The notes beneath the pieces are model-generated. The model saw only the letters and a program-made list of their open reading frames with translations. It was not told the origin of the DNA and did not search any database. The translations under genes were made by a program, and so were the position numbers. From NCBI GenBank assembly GCA_965216845.1, contig OZ244200.1, positions 1,488,001 through 1,552,000 of the forward strand: a stretch of DNA of 64,000 bases, read 5' to 3'. Positions 61,886 through 64,000 of the stretch are shown here, one piece after another; the stretch's first letter is position 1; each line of letters begins with the position of its first letter. Source of the stretch: Panacagrimonas sp965216845 (GTDB taxonomy: Bacteria; Pseudomonadota; Gammaproteobacteria; Nevskiales; Nevskiaceae).

Positions 61886-63241
61886 ATGAGCCCCAAGCTG
61901 TATTTGCTGACCTACGGCTGCCAGATGAACGAGTACGACTCGTCGAAAATGGTAGACGTGCTGGCCAAGTCTCATGGCTATGAGCGCACCCAGAATCCGC
62001 AGGAAGCGGATTTGCTGCTGCTCAACACCTGCTCCATCCGCGAGAAGGCGCAGGAGAAGGTATTTTCCGAGCTGGGCCGTTGGAAGGACTGGAAACAAGC
62101 CGATGCCAGCCGGCGCATTGGCGTCGGCGGTTGCGTGGCGTCGCAGGAAGGCGAGGCCATTGCCAAGCGTGCGCCGATGGTCGATATGGTGTTTGGACCA
62201 CAGACGCTGCATCGCCTGCCCAAGTTGCTGGACCGAAGCCGTGATGGCGCCGGTGCGCAGGTGGACGTGAGTTTCCCGGAGATCGAGAAGTTTGACCGCC
62301 TGCCGGCGCCGCGCGCCGAAGGGCCGGCCGCCTTTGTGTCCATCATGGAAGGCTGCTCCAAATACTGCAGTTTTTGCGTGGTGCCTTACACACGCGGCAC
62401 CGAAATCAGCCGTCCGCTGGACGATGTGCTGACCGAAGTGGCGATGCTGGCCGGTCAGGGCGTGCGGGAAGTCACCTTGCTGGGGCAGAACGTCAACGCC
62501 TATCGCGGGGCGATGGGGCAGACGAGCGAAACCTGTGATCTGGCCTTGTTGATCAACTACGTGGCGCGCATTCCGGGGGTCGAGCGCATCCGCTACACCA
62601 CCTCCCATCCGGCGGAATTCACCGACGCGCTGATCGAGTCATTCGCAGAAGAACCCAAGCTGGCCAGCTATCTGCACCTGCCGGTGCAATCGGGTTCCAA
62701 TCGCATTCTGGGCATGATGAAGCGCGGCTATGACCGCGATGAATATCTGGCCAAGGTGGAACGCATTCGCGCGGCGCGGCCGAATATTTCCTTGTCGTCG
62801 GATTTCATCGTCGGTTTTCCATCGGAAAGCGATGATGATTTCACCGCGACGATGGATTTGATTGCCGAAGCCCGCTTCGACTGCGCTTTCAGCTTTGTTT
62901 ACAGCGCGCGGCCTGGAACGCCGGCGTCGAATCTGCGCGACAGCATTTCTGCTGAAGAAAAGCAGCAACGGCTGAAGATTCTGCAAAACCGCATTCGCGG
63001 CCTGGATGATGATTTCAAGCAGGCCATGGTTGGCAGCGTGCAACGGGTGCTGGTGGAGCGGCCATCGCGCAAGAATCCGGCGCAGATGGCCGGCCGCAGT
63101 TCCACCAATCGCTGGGTGAATTTTGACGCGCCGGCCGATCTCATCGGCCAGCTGGTAGACGTACATGTTGAAGAAGCGCTGCCCAATTCCTTGCGCGGGC
63201 GCCTGTTGACGGTGCCGGACTCGGGCGCTGGCGTCGCCTGA
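61886..63241 (+). CDS. miaB: tRNA-2-methylthio-N6-isopentenyladenosine synthase
   Basis: 451 aa. The N-terminal UPF0004 domain carries the first Fe-S cluster cysteines (TYGCQMN, LNTCSIRE, GGCVA). The radical-SAM motif EGCSKYCSFCVVPYTRG follows near residue 157. VTLLGQNVNAYRG and the C-terminal TRAM domain (about 380-445) complete the MiaB layout. It methylthiolates A37 in tRNAs reading U-starting codons. phoH follows by 37 bp. Confidence 0.97.
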   Translation: MSPKLYLLTYGCQMNEYDSSKMVDVLAKSHGYERTQNPQEADLLLLNTCSIREKAQEKVFSELGRWKDWKQADASRRIGVGGCVASQEGEAIAKRAPMVDMVFGPQTLHRLPKLLDRSRDGAGAQVDVSFPEIEKFDRLPAPRAEGPAAFVSIMEGCSKYCSFCVVPYTRGTEISRPLDDVLTEVAMLAGQGVREVTLLGQNVNAYRGAMGQTSETCDLALLINYVARIPGVERIRYTTSHPAEFTDALIESFAEEPKLASYLHLPVQSGSNRILGMMKRGYDRDEYLAKVERIRAARPNISLSSDFIVGFPSESDDDFTATMDLIAEARFDCAFSFVYSARPGTPASNLRDSISAEEKQQRLKILQNRIRGLDDDFKQAMVGSVQRVLVERPSRKNPAQMAGRSSTNRWVNFDAPADLIGQLVDVHVEEALPNSLRGRLLTVPDSGAGVA

Positions 63242-63278
63242 TTTGCCACCCCCGAAAGCGCCGGTGAACCAGACGCCC

Positions 63279-64000
<722 letters not shown>

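Overview
The window looks like about 64 kb of chromosome from a GC-rich, aerobic, Gram-negative gammaproteobacterium. Support for this is the lptD-surA-pdxA-rsmA order, an AmgK/MurU peptidoglycan-recycling pair, an Mla-type lipid transport set, a spoT-like (p)ppGpp enzyme, the miaB-phoH order and a complete aa3/caa3-type cytochrome oxidase cluster. I cannot name a genus from sequence alone. Most of the window is densely packed housekeeping DNA, with many 4-nt ATGA/GTGA overlaps between consecutive genes.

Layout. 1-4.4 kb: the end of a DUF2235 hydrolase gene and a large PAS/GGDEF protein with a degenerate EAL-like tail. 4.4-9.9 kb (minus): lptD-surA-pdxA-rsmA. 10-14.6 kb (plus): amgK-murU-uup, then an exported MsrB-MsrA pair. 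14.6-15 kb: repeat-rich DNA holding a second, displaced copy of the MsrA C-terminus. 15-18.2 kb: cytochrome b561, a membrane-anchored LuxR-type regulator, a BtuF-like protein without signal peptide, and an orphan AbiEi antitoxin. 18.2-23.5 kb: a cadherin-repeat adhesin and two tandem membrane adenylate cyclases. 23.6-28.8 kb: spoT-like, dps, an orphan OppF-type ATPase, an M48 lipoprotein protease and a DUF4864 protein. 28.8-29 kb: a highly palindromic MITE-like element. 29-36.2 kb: pdxH, acuI/yhdH, and a fatty-acid cluster (acyl-CoA synthetase, two acyl-CoA dehydrogenases, two SRPBCC proteins). 36.2-39.9 kb: comF and bioB-bioF-bioD behind a candidate BirA operator. 40-48.8 kb: the cytochrome oxidase cluster with copper chaperones and haem A synthesis, including a 43-codon gene. 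48.8-52.3 kb (minus): Mla-type genes and a sugar-nucleotide epimerase. 52.4-58.1 kb: a ZIP-like/permease fusion gene followed by an accessory island. 58.1-64 kb: outer-membrane barrel, class II DAHP synthase, hsp20-cbpA, miaB and the start of phoH.

The island (about 54165-58010) is the main foreign stretch. It holds an RHS fragment, a HigBA toxin-antitoxin module with a perfect operator palindrome, a broken and apparently chimaeric IS481-type transposase, two small exported proteins and a RAYT transposase bounded by an 18-bp perfect inverted repeat. It is bracketed by two copies of the last 45 codons of the upstream permease gene. A similar 'intact gene followed by a second copy of its own tail' arrangement occurs at msrA. 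These two loci are the most unusual structures here. I found no CRISPR array, rRNA or tRNA gene and no convincing new large defence system.
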